Assembly: GCA_037157565.1 (NCBI GenBank)
Contig: JAZHRO010000024.1
Span: 10,422,501-10,486,500 of the forward strand
Direction: 5' to 3'
From: Thalassia testudinum
Taxonomy: Eukaryota; Streptophyta; Magnoliopsida; Alismatales; Hydrocharitaceae
DNA length: 64,000 bases
Below, one piece after another: positions 23,541-35,900 of the stretch (positions within the stretch are counted from its first letter, which is position 1; each line of letters opens with the position of its first letter). The position numbers were made by a program, and so were the translations under genes. Below the pieces are notes generated by a model that saw only the letters and a list, made by a program, of their open reading frames with translations, did not search any database and was not told the origin of the DNA.

Positions 23541-23547
23541 ATGACTG

Positions 23548-23640
23548 TACAACAACAACAACGTATAGTTGACTACATGAATTTTTTGCCTCCATTCAGA
23601 TCTATTTTAAGCAATGTCAAAATACATAGTTCTACAATTA
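23548..23640 (-). mobile_element. RTE LINE 3' end relic
   Basis: The minus strand reads GATCTGAATGGAGGCAAAAA, then CATGTAGTCAAC, then (GTT)n, which is the RTE 3' end with its trinucleotide tail. It lies about 170-260 bp downstream of the WDR82 stop codon and could lie in its 3' UTR. Confidence 0.5.
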
Positions 23641-23811
23641 GGTGGCAACTTTAAAGAAAGATAGCATGTGATGCCAAAAAAAAGGACACATCTGTTGTAC
23701 ATCCAATTGCCTTATCATTTTCACAAAAAAAAAAGGCCTGATTGCATAAAGACTTACAGGTTGAAAAGAGGCTAAGACAACCACTTAGTGATTGATTATA
23801 GACTTACTTGG

Positions 23812-23973
23812 TTATCTTTCGTTGTCAGGTAGGCTATTGCCATGCTCTCCTTTCAATTTAGCCTGATCAGGTATCCAAAAAGTAAGCACAGAAGATGCTG
23901 CTGCAAACATAACCCGTCGAGGGGCCCATTTCAAGCAAGTAACAACACCAATATAGCTATCCCAGCATCCAAT
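23812..23973 (-). CDS. WDR82: WDR82 exon 10 (residues 280-332, stop)
   Basis: Begins [20 protein letters not shown] and ends GNSLPDNER followed by TAA at 23814-23812. Just after the stop the minus strand reads CCAAGTAAGTC, a good donor-like site, so a 3'-UTR intron or alternative C-terminus is possible. No clear AATAAA signal was seen close downstream. Confidence 0.95.
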   Translation of the reverse strand: MGCWDSYIGVVTCLKWAPRRVMFAAASSVLTFWIPDQAKLKGEHGNSLPDNER

Positions 23974-26900
23974 CTGCAAAACAAGAAACCAACTTAGCAC
24001 CATTTTTGTTATGGCAAATCTGCACACTTGTGAGTGTGGATGTATGCATGAATGTATTATCATCTAAAAGCAACATCTCTTGCAAAGTTGTGCCACAATG
24101 AACAAATTTATTCCCAACTATCAAGCTTATTACAAACTTTTGAAGGATGTACCTATCATAGCATAAAGGCTGATTAATTTGTATCAAATAATGATTTAAC
24201 CAAACTTATGAAGAAATTAAATTATACAGTACTATTAATGTAACAAAACCCTCTTGAAAAGGTCAATTTAGCTGACACCTAATGTTTTCACATGCAGGAA
24301 TTTGCCTTTCTTTTCTTTTCTTTTTTTCTTTTTTGAGAGGGTAGTTGAAATAGACACGCCACAGGGACGCCCCAGTCACCCAACTCAGGACCTCCTAGTA
24401 ATTTGCTTATTAGTAGCCTTTTTTAGAGTATGCTCATTAGGAGCAAAGACTGAGTATCGAGCAAGAGTAGATCGAAATAAAAACAAATACTCCGTGAAGC
24501 TAACCCACATAAAGGTCTTGGTTTGGTTTCCTTTGGTGGAGGTGTAGATGACAAACAAAACAAATCCAGAACTCCAATCAGTTAATTAAATAGTGTGAAC
24601 TTCAAGGAAGAGCCAAGGATTATAGCCAGCACCTGCCTAGTGAGAGAGAATTCCATGCAACAGTGCCATATCGGATAAAAGAATACATTAACAGATTGAC
24701 TAAAAAATTAGCCCAAGCAAATTAGTGGTCCAGCAAAACTACCACAACCAGTCTATACTAACAAATTGAACATATAGGGAGGAAATACCTCATTCCCTGA
24801 ATTGATGCTCCATGAATGTAAAGTTCCATCGCCAGAACCTGCAATACATGTATTGAATTAACAACTAAAGAAAAAGCATTGGACCAGGCCTGTTAAAATC
24901 GTTCACTGTTTCAACATCCATATAAAAGACATCAGGAACACAATTTTGATGCTTAGATTGAGAGAGGGGAAGGCAACAAAGAACTAAAAGAAACTGAAAA
25001 AAAAAAAACAAGTAAACCTGATCCTCTGGATGACTATGGAAAAACTAAACTACGAGAAACTGAAGATTTCCAAAAAGAAAAATGTATGGAAATATACCTA
25101 GACCTCTAGATGACTATGGACCTCAAGTACTCGTCCTTGCACGTTCAAAAGATAAAGAAAATCCGAACTTTGGTATTTGATTTGGAATCTAAAAAAGTAC
25201 AACAATACACATGGAAAGTAATGAATACATTGTAGATTACTTTCTTAAGATAAATTATGCAAAATTACGAAAATTCCAATTTTAAATCTGAAACAAAATA
25301 ACCATACAGCTTCAAGATACAAAATATAGAGCTGATGATGACTGCCAAATAATCCGTTACTTTTCAACTATTTGCATGACAAGTTCTGCTTAGCTTTATA
25401 GTATATAAAATCGCTAAGTGCAACAACGAAGCCTTCTCCCACTCTAACTGATTGCTCAAAAATTATCCAGGAAAAGTGGCAAATGTTGCTCTCACCAAAT
25501 ATTCTAGAAATAGGACTTAGGAAGTAAAAGATTAGGATTTTATCTCTTTCTATATTTAGGAGATATGTTTTTGATTTGTTTGAGATTTAATTTGTTTTCT
25601 TATTTAGGATTAGGCCTCTATTTTTGTATTCCCTCTCTCTATATAAAGTGGGATGAACTGCTCTTTATTTTCATTGAATAGAATTTATACCAATTACAAA
25701 AATTTGTACATTATCTCAGAGCATGTCTAGTTCTGAGACTCGAACGAGGTCTTTACCTACCTAAACGAGCCGTCAGCCCCTCTCTACTGCCTTGGGATGC
25801 ATGCACTGCCTCCTGTGCCTCTACCTGCAGCATTAATCATCGCCCTACTGTCGAGATCATCATCTCGACCATCCTCCTCATCTCTGCATCATTCCTCTTA
25901 CCCAGTGGAGCACCACCAAGCACCACCACCACCATCGCTTGGTCTCTGTCCACCGCTACACTAGCCAACAAGATCGAACTCGATCCCAATATGGACCGGT
26001 GGGGCCCTATAGCGCAACGAGGACTGCTGCATGGTTGGGTTGTGCCACAGGAGAAGTTTGATTGAAATGGTGGAACAGTTTCGATCCTAATTCAGGGGTT
26101 CGACCAAGCCTCTACATCCGAGTATCACCATCTCCTTAGTTGGCGAGATCCCGATTGCTGCGATGGCAAGCGGAGTAACATCCACAGTGACTTCGAAGGC
26201 TAAGATCTCAGCCTCCATACTTGTTTAGGGAACCACGAAAAAATTATCAGATTCCTTAAAGTACATAGTATGATTTTTTTTTTTTGAAAGGAAAAAGGGT
26301 GGTGATCCTTTAGATCGCACCCAAATATTCATTAAAAGAAAATGCTAAAATTACATCATTGAGCTACACTCCAACTCAACACAAAAGCCTTTGCAGCTCC
26401 AACAAAATTATCTAATACGGGTGTTGCCCTCTAAAAACCACTGCATTCCTCCCTAACCAAAGCGCCCAAAGAACCGCCAACAACCTGACCCATTCTCTTC
26501 TCGACCGGAACACCTGGCACTCCCCGTTGACGCCACCACATATGAACGACTACCATAACTCCGCATGGCAACCAAGCGCCCACCACCAGTCCCCCATCTG
26601 CTCCCATGTCCGTATCACCAACGGGCAAGCAAAGAAAAGATGGCCAATATCCTCCTCCGCTTGGCTACAAAGCGGGCACGGCCTATCTGCGCCCGGCATC
26701 CAGCAGACTCTCCATGACCTGGTCACCAGTCATCCTTTCCTGAGGAGCCAAGCGAAGATTCTGACCTTCAATGGGTAGGAGGCCTCCTAGAGTTGCCTAC
26801 AATCTCTGACTAAGTCGATTTTCCCAATCGTGGCTGGGCCATCGAGTTTTCTATACGCATCCCACACCGAGAAATCTCCCTCCTCCCACCCGAATCTGTC

Positions 26901-29900
26901 CACCCATCTTCGGGCTGCCAACCCTGGAGATCCTATAAGAGCACCTACATCACACCATATCTCTAATCTAACAGATTGCCCACAAAAGACGGGCACCACG
27001 TGCCACTCCACACATCCGCCACCGAGGCTCCTCTGTCAGTCGCCAATGCTGCAAGCCTAGGGAAGCACTCCACCAGCGCCCCAGTATCCGTCCAGTCGTC
27101 CATCCAGAATCTAAAATCCTCACCTAAACTTAGCACTGGGGTGAGAAAAGATCGGACCTTCGGCGCTACTAGTGACAAACTCCTCAGGAAATGAGATGCT
27201 CCTCTAGAAGACGAGGTGAGGAGCTCCCAACTCACCGACCTGCCATAGCAAGAACGCAGGATCCTTCCTACCAGAGAGACCTCCCCCCCCAAGCAACATG
27301 TCAAACCATTTCGTCAGAAGACTATCATTCATCCTCTCCACTTCCATAACTCCCAACCCCCCCTCCCTAAACAGCAAACAAACCTCGTTTCAAGCCACCA
27401 ATCTCGCCCCCTTCCCCCCCGCCCTATAGTTGGTCAAGAAAAAATTCCTCAAGCAGCTAGTGATCCTGTCCTCAACCTTCCAAGGCATTTTGATCACCGA
27501 GGAGTAAACTGGTATCGCTGAGAGGACTACCTTGAGAAGGACCAGCCGCCCTTCTCTAGATAACATCTTGGACGCCCATCCCGAAAGCCGACCCTCAATC
27601 CTCTCCATCATCAGGGTCCAATCCTGCACCAATATCCTCCTATCTGTCAGGGGCAACCCCAGGTACCGAAGCAGAAGGGTCCCTTCTCCCATCGCCAGCA
27701 CTTCTGAGCATATCCCTGCCTCCCCAGCCTCCATGTTGAAGTGAACGAAAGAGGACTTAGAATAGTTTATCCACATACCTGATGCTTCGCAGAACATCTC
27801 TAGAATGATGCGGCACCGTCTCACCTCTATCACCGACCCCTCAACAAAGAAGAGGGTATCATCTGCATATTGCATGACCGAGATATCGTCCCCTCCCTCC
27901 AAGAGGAAACAGTGTAGCATCCCCTCCGCGCGTGCTTGATCGGTCGCCCTGGCTAGGGCATCTGCTGCCAGCACAAAGAGCAAAGGCACTAGGGGACAAC
28001 CCTGCCTCACGCCTCTCCTTGGCTGAATCCGACCTCCTATCAGGTTCCCATTAATGAGAACTGAGAAAGATGTTGCGGTGATGCATTGCTTCATCCATCT
28101 AATCCAAATCCGTGGAAAGCCCCTCTTAGCCATGGTTGCCCATAGGAAGGACCACTCCACCGAGTCATAGGCTTTCACAAAGTCTACCTTCCACAGAAAA
28201 GCCTTTCTTCCACTTCTCCTCCAATGCGCTAGGATCTCCATTGCCACCACATAGCCATCCAAAATGTACCTCCCTGGGATGAAAGCGGTCAGCACCTCCG
28301 ATACTACCCTGCCAATCACCTTCTTGAGTCTGTTCGCCAGAATCTTCGCTATGATCAAGTATGCCGCATTTGATAGCGCTATCGGTCTGTAGTCCTCAAC
28401 CGTCTCCGCCCCCTCTCTCTTCGGCAGGAGGAACATGTAGAACATGTTCAATCTGCCAAAGCCCTTGTTGCCTTCCCTGAATTTCACCAAGACCTGCAGA
28501 AGTTCTTCCTTCAACAGTGACCAGAATTCTTTGAAGAAGAGTATCGGGAAACCGTTCGTCCCCGGGTACCCCTCGACATTCAACCCCCAGACCGCATCCC
28601 GAGCCTCGTCCTCCGTGAAGGGTACTATCAATTGCTCCGCTTCCTCAGCCCCTATAGTTGAAGCCCCCAACCCCTTCCATCTCCATCTCCCTCCTCTCCA
28701 CCCCGTAAAGCCCCTGAAGTAACCTGCCACCGCTCTCCCAATAGACTCCCTGCCCGAGAACTCTATCCCGCCCACCTGCAGCTTCTCAATCCAGTTCCTC
28801 CAATGCCTGGATGAAGCTGTTAAATGGAAAAACCTAATATTTGAGTCTCCTTCTTTGACCCACTTATGCCTCGATCTAGTTCTCCATTCCACTTCAACTT
28901 TCCTGTCCTCCTCCTGGATGACTTTCATGCAATCCACCCTGTCCTGCCTCTCCGAGTCTGTCATCCGTCCTAGGTCTTCCACTCCATCTAATCTTTTAAT
29001 CTCCGCGGGCACCTCGTCCCGCAACCTGGTCCGTTTCTCTTTCAATTGTTTCCTGTACTCTTTCAGAAACCGCTTCAGTTCCAGGAGTTTCGCCTCTAGT
29101 TTCGCGGCCGCCGACCCATCCGGATGCATGTCCTTCCACTTGTTCTCCACCAGGCTCATGAAACCCTCTTCCAACAGCCATGCCCTCTCAAATTTGAAGT
29201 ATGTGCTATACCAAATTCCTTCGCCAGACTCCCACATCAGCGGGGTGTGATCCGAGAAAGGCCTCTCCATAGCACAGGCCCCGGCCATCGGAAATACCTT
29301 AGCCAGCTCCACCGAGCATAAAAAGCAGTCTAACCTCAACATCCGGCCCCCCGAGTCTCTCCATGTGAAAGCACAAGAGGTAGGGGGTATATCCTACCAC
29401 CCATACTCTGCAACGAGGCCAACAAGCTCTTCCGAGCCCCGGTCCCTGCCCCCCCGGCCTGTCTTCTGCCTATAGTGTGACGTTGAGGTCCCCACCAATG
29501 AACCACAAACTCCCCTGAAAACTTCTCGCCACCTGGCGAAGACTTTCCCACAATGAGCTCCTCCCCTCCTCATCCGTAGGCCCATAAACCAAGGAGAAAA
29601 TCAGCACGAGCCCGTCGCTCCTCCTTAGCTGCACCGTGACCATATCCATCCCCACCTCCGAGCCCACCACCAAGAACAGATCCTCTTTCCAGCCAACAAT
29701 CACCCCACCAGACCTCCCTACTGCATCAAGAGCCAAGAAACCCCACATCGTGTTTCCCCCGATCTACCTTCTCTGGTCGCACTCCTGCAGCTTCGTCTCC
29801 TAAAGAAAAGCTACATCTAGGTTCCATCTGGATAGTTATTATGACTTCAACGTCCCCCTACAGGTGGGGTCGTAGAGGCCCCTCACGTTCCATGTGAGGA

Positions 29901-32900
29901 CCTTCACCATGGGGTACCAACTGCACCACCCCCTCTCACAAGACCAAAACCAGCTCCCTCCGCCACCTGCTCCAACTCCCCTTCTTCAAAGGCGTCAGCC
30001 CACCCTCCCCTCAGAACCTCAACCTTCCCACTCCCATTCCCCGCCCCATCGCCCACGCCCTCCTTCCCCACGCCGCTGCTCTCCCTGTTCGCACGGTCCC
30101 CAGCCTCCTCCCCCACCACCGACAGACCCCCTCCCTCAACCCTCACCATGGAAGCCTCCCTGTCGTGCCCCCCCCCCCCCCCCCCCCCCCCGACCCATGT
30201 CAATCCTCCCCCTCCTCCAGGACTTGTCAAGGACCTCCTACGTCAGGAGCGTCGCTGTCACCGTCGAGCCCGCGCTTCGCAGCCCCCTACCCCCCTCCAC
30301 CAGACAAAGGGTCCACCATCGTCAGGTGAGCCTCACCCGAGCACTCAGGCGCTTTGCAGTTCTCACTGCTCTGGCAAGGGTCCCCATGCTCCAACCCACC
30401 TTTACCCTCCAGCGAGGAGCGAGCCTGCAATGGAGAGTCGAGAGTTGACCTCCTACCCTCGCCTCTGCACAGAAGCAGATCCTTCTTCGTCGCAGGTGCC
30501 TCCTCCGATCCCCATACCCTGGGGGGTCCCCTGGCCGCCGCCCACAGCTCTCGATCTTCCAGTGGAGTTGCTTGGTCGAACCACCCGCGCCCTCGCTCCT
30601 ACCAAGGACCGACTCCTTCGCCCGATCGCTCTCCAACTTCCCCTGCTCCCCAGGGCTCGAAGCGCTGCGCCCGATCTTCAATAGGACCCTCCGCAGGCCA
30701 TTTAAGAAAGAGGCACGAACCAGTATCGGGTTCAGGTGCAGATCCGGACCTGGATCCAACTCCACACCCGCCTCAAAAGACCCCTCGCGCCGCCACGGGT
30801 CCTCCTCCGCCTCCCTAAGATTCTTCAAAGTGCCACTCTCGATCCTTGCTTCCTCCCCCAGGAAACCCGTGGCCTTCAATGCACCGCCAACGACCGATGC
30901 AGCCTCCTCCCGGAGCAGCCCCTTGGACTCCCCACTCGACACTTCGCGCTCCCCCGCCTGCTCCTCGGGACCAGGTTTATCCTGCGATGCTACGATCCCT
31001 GAGGGATGCACCTCGAAGGGTGCACCCTTCAGTACGGCCGACTCGGCCCACGAGGCAACACCCTTCCTGACACCCCTCGGCCTCCACACGACCCTGCTCA
31101 CCGGAACCCTTCTCCCTGCTGCATCGCCACCGGCCAAGCAAGCCAGCGCCTCCGCGTAAGACCTCTGTCCTCCCTCCTTCGACTAGACGAGGATCACCCA
31201 GGACGTACTCCCCAACCGCAGTGTTACCTTCTCCTTCAACTCCTCACCCGACTGCAACTCTACCTCGACCCACACCACACCAAGGTTCTCACTGCCGAGA
31301 CCAAGTCCCCTGCACCTCCGCACTCGCACAAAAGGAACAAACAATCACCACGACGACCTGTCAAGTCCGGAGGAAAAGTGGGATCCCCACCAGGCCCAGC
31401 GAAAGCACTACCTTCCGCGGCAGGCGCTCCCTTCTCGCACCATCCGATCTCACCGCCCACCGCCACTGGACCACTCCTCTCGCGCAACAGGTCTCACTGA
31501 AGAGAAGCTTCTCCATCGCCACCACCGAAGCTCCCATTAGCAGGAACTTCTCTCCCACCGTCTACAGCCTCAGAGGCTCGCCTCTGAGGACCCTGGCGAC
31601 CTCCACCTCCAGCTCCCAAACCCCTACCCGACCCTCCATCACCACGGCAACTAGAGCCAACGCGAAGGCCTTCTCGAACCTCCCAGAGTCCTCCAGCCAT
31701 GGGACTTCGACTTCGACCAAAGGTGCCCCCTCTGGCGGAGGTGGGAGCCACGCTTCCTGCGTGCCCGCAACCGCGCTCCTCCTCAACACCTCCGTGCAAG
31801 ACGCCCTCCGATGGCCCAGCTTCCCACATCAGAGACACCGCACGAGGTCCCTACAATCCCACGCTAGATGCCCTTGTCCCCTGCACTTGAAACAAAGCAC
31901 CTCCAACACCACCCTCCTTCGCCTCGACCGCCCTCCGACCAGCATCCATCCCCGGCTCGCTGACCATCCTTCCTCCCCCTCACACACCCCCGCTCGCCCC
32001 CCTACACTCGCACCTCCCCACTCCCACACGCTCCCCTCCTCCCACTTCCTCACTCATGTTCACTCTCAAGTACATACTATGATCCCACACTTTTCGCATC
32101 TTTGTAGGAGAGCAAGAAAAACTGCATGTCATGATAGAGAAAATACCAAATTCCAAAGATGGCTTTAAGTATAATAAGTGGGAGAAATATAACTTCCTTA
32201 TCATGAATCAGTTGATGAATAACATCGACCAATCAATCATTGCCAACATGCTCCATAAGGATTCAGCAAAGGAGATGTAGGATACCCTCAAGAAAAGGTA
32301 TTCCCACAAAACTAATTCATTCCTGGTTAACATATATTGGAGGATTTGGAACACCAATCAGGGTGACATGACCCTAGTTCGGTATTTCACAACCCTCAAA
32401 AGACTATTTGAGTTAGCCATCTACCAACCTGCCTATTGTGACAAGCGAATCATCAAACTTTGTCAATGGTAGGCATATAAATTTCTGGGTGAAATCAATG
32501 CGCAGTACCACTCAGCACATGATTACATTCTCTCCTCTGATGTGGTACCGAATTTGGAGACAATCTATAGTCATATTCAGAAGATCGAGATTGACGAGCC
32601 TCCCTTTCCTATGTTGACTTCTCTCGAATACTCTGCATTGGTAGCCTATGGAGTAAGAGATCACTCGAATTTTTGTGCCGGTGTCAGACATGGATGCAGT
32701 CAATCCTTTACTCCCTGTATCTACTGCAAGCAAACGAATCACATATCTGATAAATGGTAGGAGAAATTTGGGAGACTTGCTTGGACCAACCACATATTTG
32801 TTCCTAATAAGTTGGTGCCTAAATCATCCACTACTCTCTGAAACCTTTTGAAGGGTGAAGAATTGTCTACTACACTATTACGACTGTTGCTGATGTTGCA

Positions 32901-35900
32901 ACAAGACTCTTAGCCGAACCTACAACTGACTCAAAGGACTCTATTGACGCCTCGAGTCACGTCTTGATCGATGCAAATGATGTTGACGACTGGTAGGGGA
33001 ACTGAGCATGCGCTCAACCCCACCCTAAATGCCCAACCCCAATTTTACCTTCTCCTCATGAGAAGGGTTTTTCGTTGGTGTGAGGTGACTACTACTTGCT
33101 TATGATCATCTCCCGTACTCTACCACCTACTTGGGATCATTTTCCACCTAACTTCTACTTCAGCTTAAATATCTCTTCACCAATTTTTTCAAACTTCAAG
33201 CAAGTTAAATTTTCCACTGATAAGAGACTACTACCTACATGCCTACCTACCTATCTGCATGTACCTACCTATCTACATGCCTACCTACCTACCTGCATGC
33301 CTGCTTGATTGCTCGCATGTCTACCTAACAGCCTACATGTCTACTCAAACCCGAGGATTACTTCTGATGGGAGCTCTACTACTGCTATACTACAAGTTGG
33401 GCATCGTATGCTCCAACTTAAGGGAAAGTGTTAGAGCATATTTCAGAAATAAGATTTACGAAATAAAAGATTGGGGTTTCATCTCTTTTGATATTTAAGA
33501 GATATGTTTTTTATTTGTCTCCTTGTTTAGGATTAGGATTAGGACTCTATTTTTGTAATCCCTCTATCAGTGATATGAACTACTCTTTATTTTCATTGAA
33601 TGGAATGAATACCAATTACAAAAAGTGGCACAGTTGGCTTCATATGTTGCAGCTTAAGGCAGCCCAATCAAATCAGCAAATAGCAGGAAGCAAGCAACAA
33701 TTATCATAGACATCTAAAAAATAAGCAACCAAAAAAGTCCCCAAAATCAAAGTTGTTCTCCAAACATGAAAAATCCATATAAGTTGACAACAATATTAAT
33801 CTGTATAGATGAGACGAGAAGATAGAATAAATAATCTTCTCAATCCTTGCATAGGACTAATTCATTAATAGGATGAAAGGACCAACCTGAAACTACATAT
33901 TGTCCATCTGGAGTAAATGTTGCTTCTGTTATGAGACCCGAATACTGCTCCAAGCTGAATCCACACCGCTGCATTTAGAAATGGCAACTAAAAATTGTAT
34001 CCTTGATGTTTTTGAGAAATGTCAAAGTGTCTTAAAAGAGTTGCACAATTTTCAAAACTTCAACCATTCATATGGACTAACCTTATCGCCTCCATATGCA
34101 TCTAGAATATAAACATTGTAATTTGTTGTAGTCAAAAGCATAGATTTCCCATCATTGCTGAACTTAATATCACAAACTTCAGCTGTATCCCCACCAACCA
34201 AAAAGGTGTCAAATGGACCCTGCATGGAAGAAAGAAATAAAGTACCATTACACCCACTTACAACAATCGAAAAAAAAGAAAATAATGCATCTATTATTTT
34301 GTAGGATTGTTACTAAAAACCTTGTCATATGAGCGGGAATCAAATAATTTAATTGCACCCCCTTCCATTGCCACAGCAAAGACTAGGCCTTGCTGATCAT
34401 AAGCAACAGTAGGCCTCCCTCGAAGCTTTAGGAGGCCCTGGAAACCAAAACCGGAGTCCATCAAAATTTGCTTGTAGAAGCAATTTCAAAGAAATAAGAG
34501 AGAAAATAAGTTACCAGACAATTACAGTATACCATACCTGGCAAGCATTGACCCGAAGATCCCATATCCTTACAGCATGATCAAGTGAGCCAGACATGAA
34601 GCTATCATTGATGGGTGACATGCAGAGAGAAACAACTCTGGAGATATATCATAGTTCAGACAGACATGATCAGACAAGGGTGTCAATGGAAAACTAGATT
34701 AAGGGTCTGATGGAGGCAGATCCTTACCTCTCTTTGTGCCCTTTGAAGTATCGAAGGCACCGATTGTCATACAGAGAAAGATATCGAAGAGATTCTACAA
34801 GGCAACAAGAAGATAAGTTGCAGTTTCGTGAAAAAGTGAAGCCATAAGCAATAATTGAGGTAGAGCATGGTACCATTTGTTGACTCTAAATTGTATCTTG
34901 AAGAGCATATAATGGAATTTGGGTGATGTGTGAAACACACACGGTCAGCACCATGCTTCTTGTGATAGGTTGTCTTCACTAACCTGAAACAATGTCGGTT
35001 ATCACAAGTAATGGTTAAAAATAGAACTACCAGATATTCTTTTCAGATAAGGGATCCCATCATGTGCTTCTCAAGAATCTCAATTAAATCCCTTTCGAAC
35101 AAAAAAAAAAAAATTCCCCAACTAAATGTTCAAATTTTTAGCTCGCCAGAAGGAAAAAAAAAAAAAAAAATGATTTTGATGTTAGAAATGAAGAAGGGAA
35201 GCCTTTCTTTGATTTTGCAATGATTTATGATCTTTTCACATGAAATACCTTCTTCAAAAAATGAGAAGAGCATTTAATCACCTATAAAAGTAACTTAACA
35301 AGAATGTAGATTGATTACTTTATTTTGAGAATAAGAAAATATTTATCTTGTAAAGATTGCAAGATTATTCCAACATCATCTTTTGGTGTTGGATGTTCAT
35401 TTGAAGAAGGCAGAAAAGAGAAAATTAATGTTTAAGAATCTGAGAATTAAATGGTAGAATCTTAAGAAAGAGCAAGTGATATTTAAAGAAAATATGATGC
35501 AACAAAAGACATGAGATCTTGATAGTAGCGCGATGAAATGTAGTTAAATATGGCAAACTGTATTAGGAAGGTGGCAAAGGAGGTGTTAGACATGTCTAAA
35601 GGAGGCATTTCAGGATAAAAGGAGGCTTGGTGGTGGAATAAAGAGGTGCAAAAGAAGCTCAAAATTAAAAGAGCCTGCTTTAAAGTCTTATATCGAGATA
35701 AGACTGATAAAAATATGAAAAATTACAAAAGAGTAAAGAAAGTAGTTAGTGAAGCAAAAGAAAAAGCTTGGGAACATTTTTATAAAGCACTTAATTCTAA
35801 AGAAGGTGAAAAAGATATCTTCAAGTTAGTTAAAGCAAGAGAGCGGAAAGCAAAGGACCTTACACATGTAAGGTACATCAAAAATGAAGAAGGAAGGATG

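Larger units (their letters stand above)
26275..32067 (-). mobile_element. Near full-length L1-type LINE, 16-bp TSD
   Basis: Flanked by AAGTACATAGTATGAT (26259-26274) and AAGTACATACTATGAT (32068-32083), 15 of 16 matching, with poly(A) at the 26275 side. Both ORFs are present in order, ORF1 (gag-like) then ORF2 (endonuclease, RT, zinc-binding end). It lies in the same orientation as the WDR82 transcript and inside the copia-like element, so it arrived later. Confidence 0.93.
25484..33620 (+). mobile_element. Gag-only copia-like LTR element in WDR82 intron 8
   Basis: LTRs lie at 25484-25698 and 33429-33620. They share long stretches, for example GAGATATGTTTTT and CTTTATTTTCATTGAAT, and both end CCAATTACA. 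A degenerate initiator-Met-type primer-binding site (TTATCTCAGAGCATG, near 25710) follows the 5' LTR, and a purine tract AAGGGAAAG precedes the 3' LTR. Copia-type gag is the only coding remnant; no pol was found. The element is interrupted by a full LINE at 26275-32067. The ten-base repeat AAAAGTGGCA occurs at both edges. Structure resembles TR-GAG-type non-autonomous elements. Its orientation is opposite to the gene. Confidence 0.82.

Noticed and set aside
30572..31159. 195-residue plus-strand ORF
   Set aside because: Shadow of LINE ORF1 on the opposite strand.
31221..32168. 315-residue plus-strand ORF
   Set aside because: Antisense to LINE ORF1 with its CCHC knuckles; S/P/T-rich because the coding strand is G-rich. 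It also crosses the LINE boundary at 32067.
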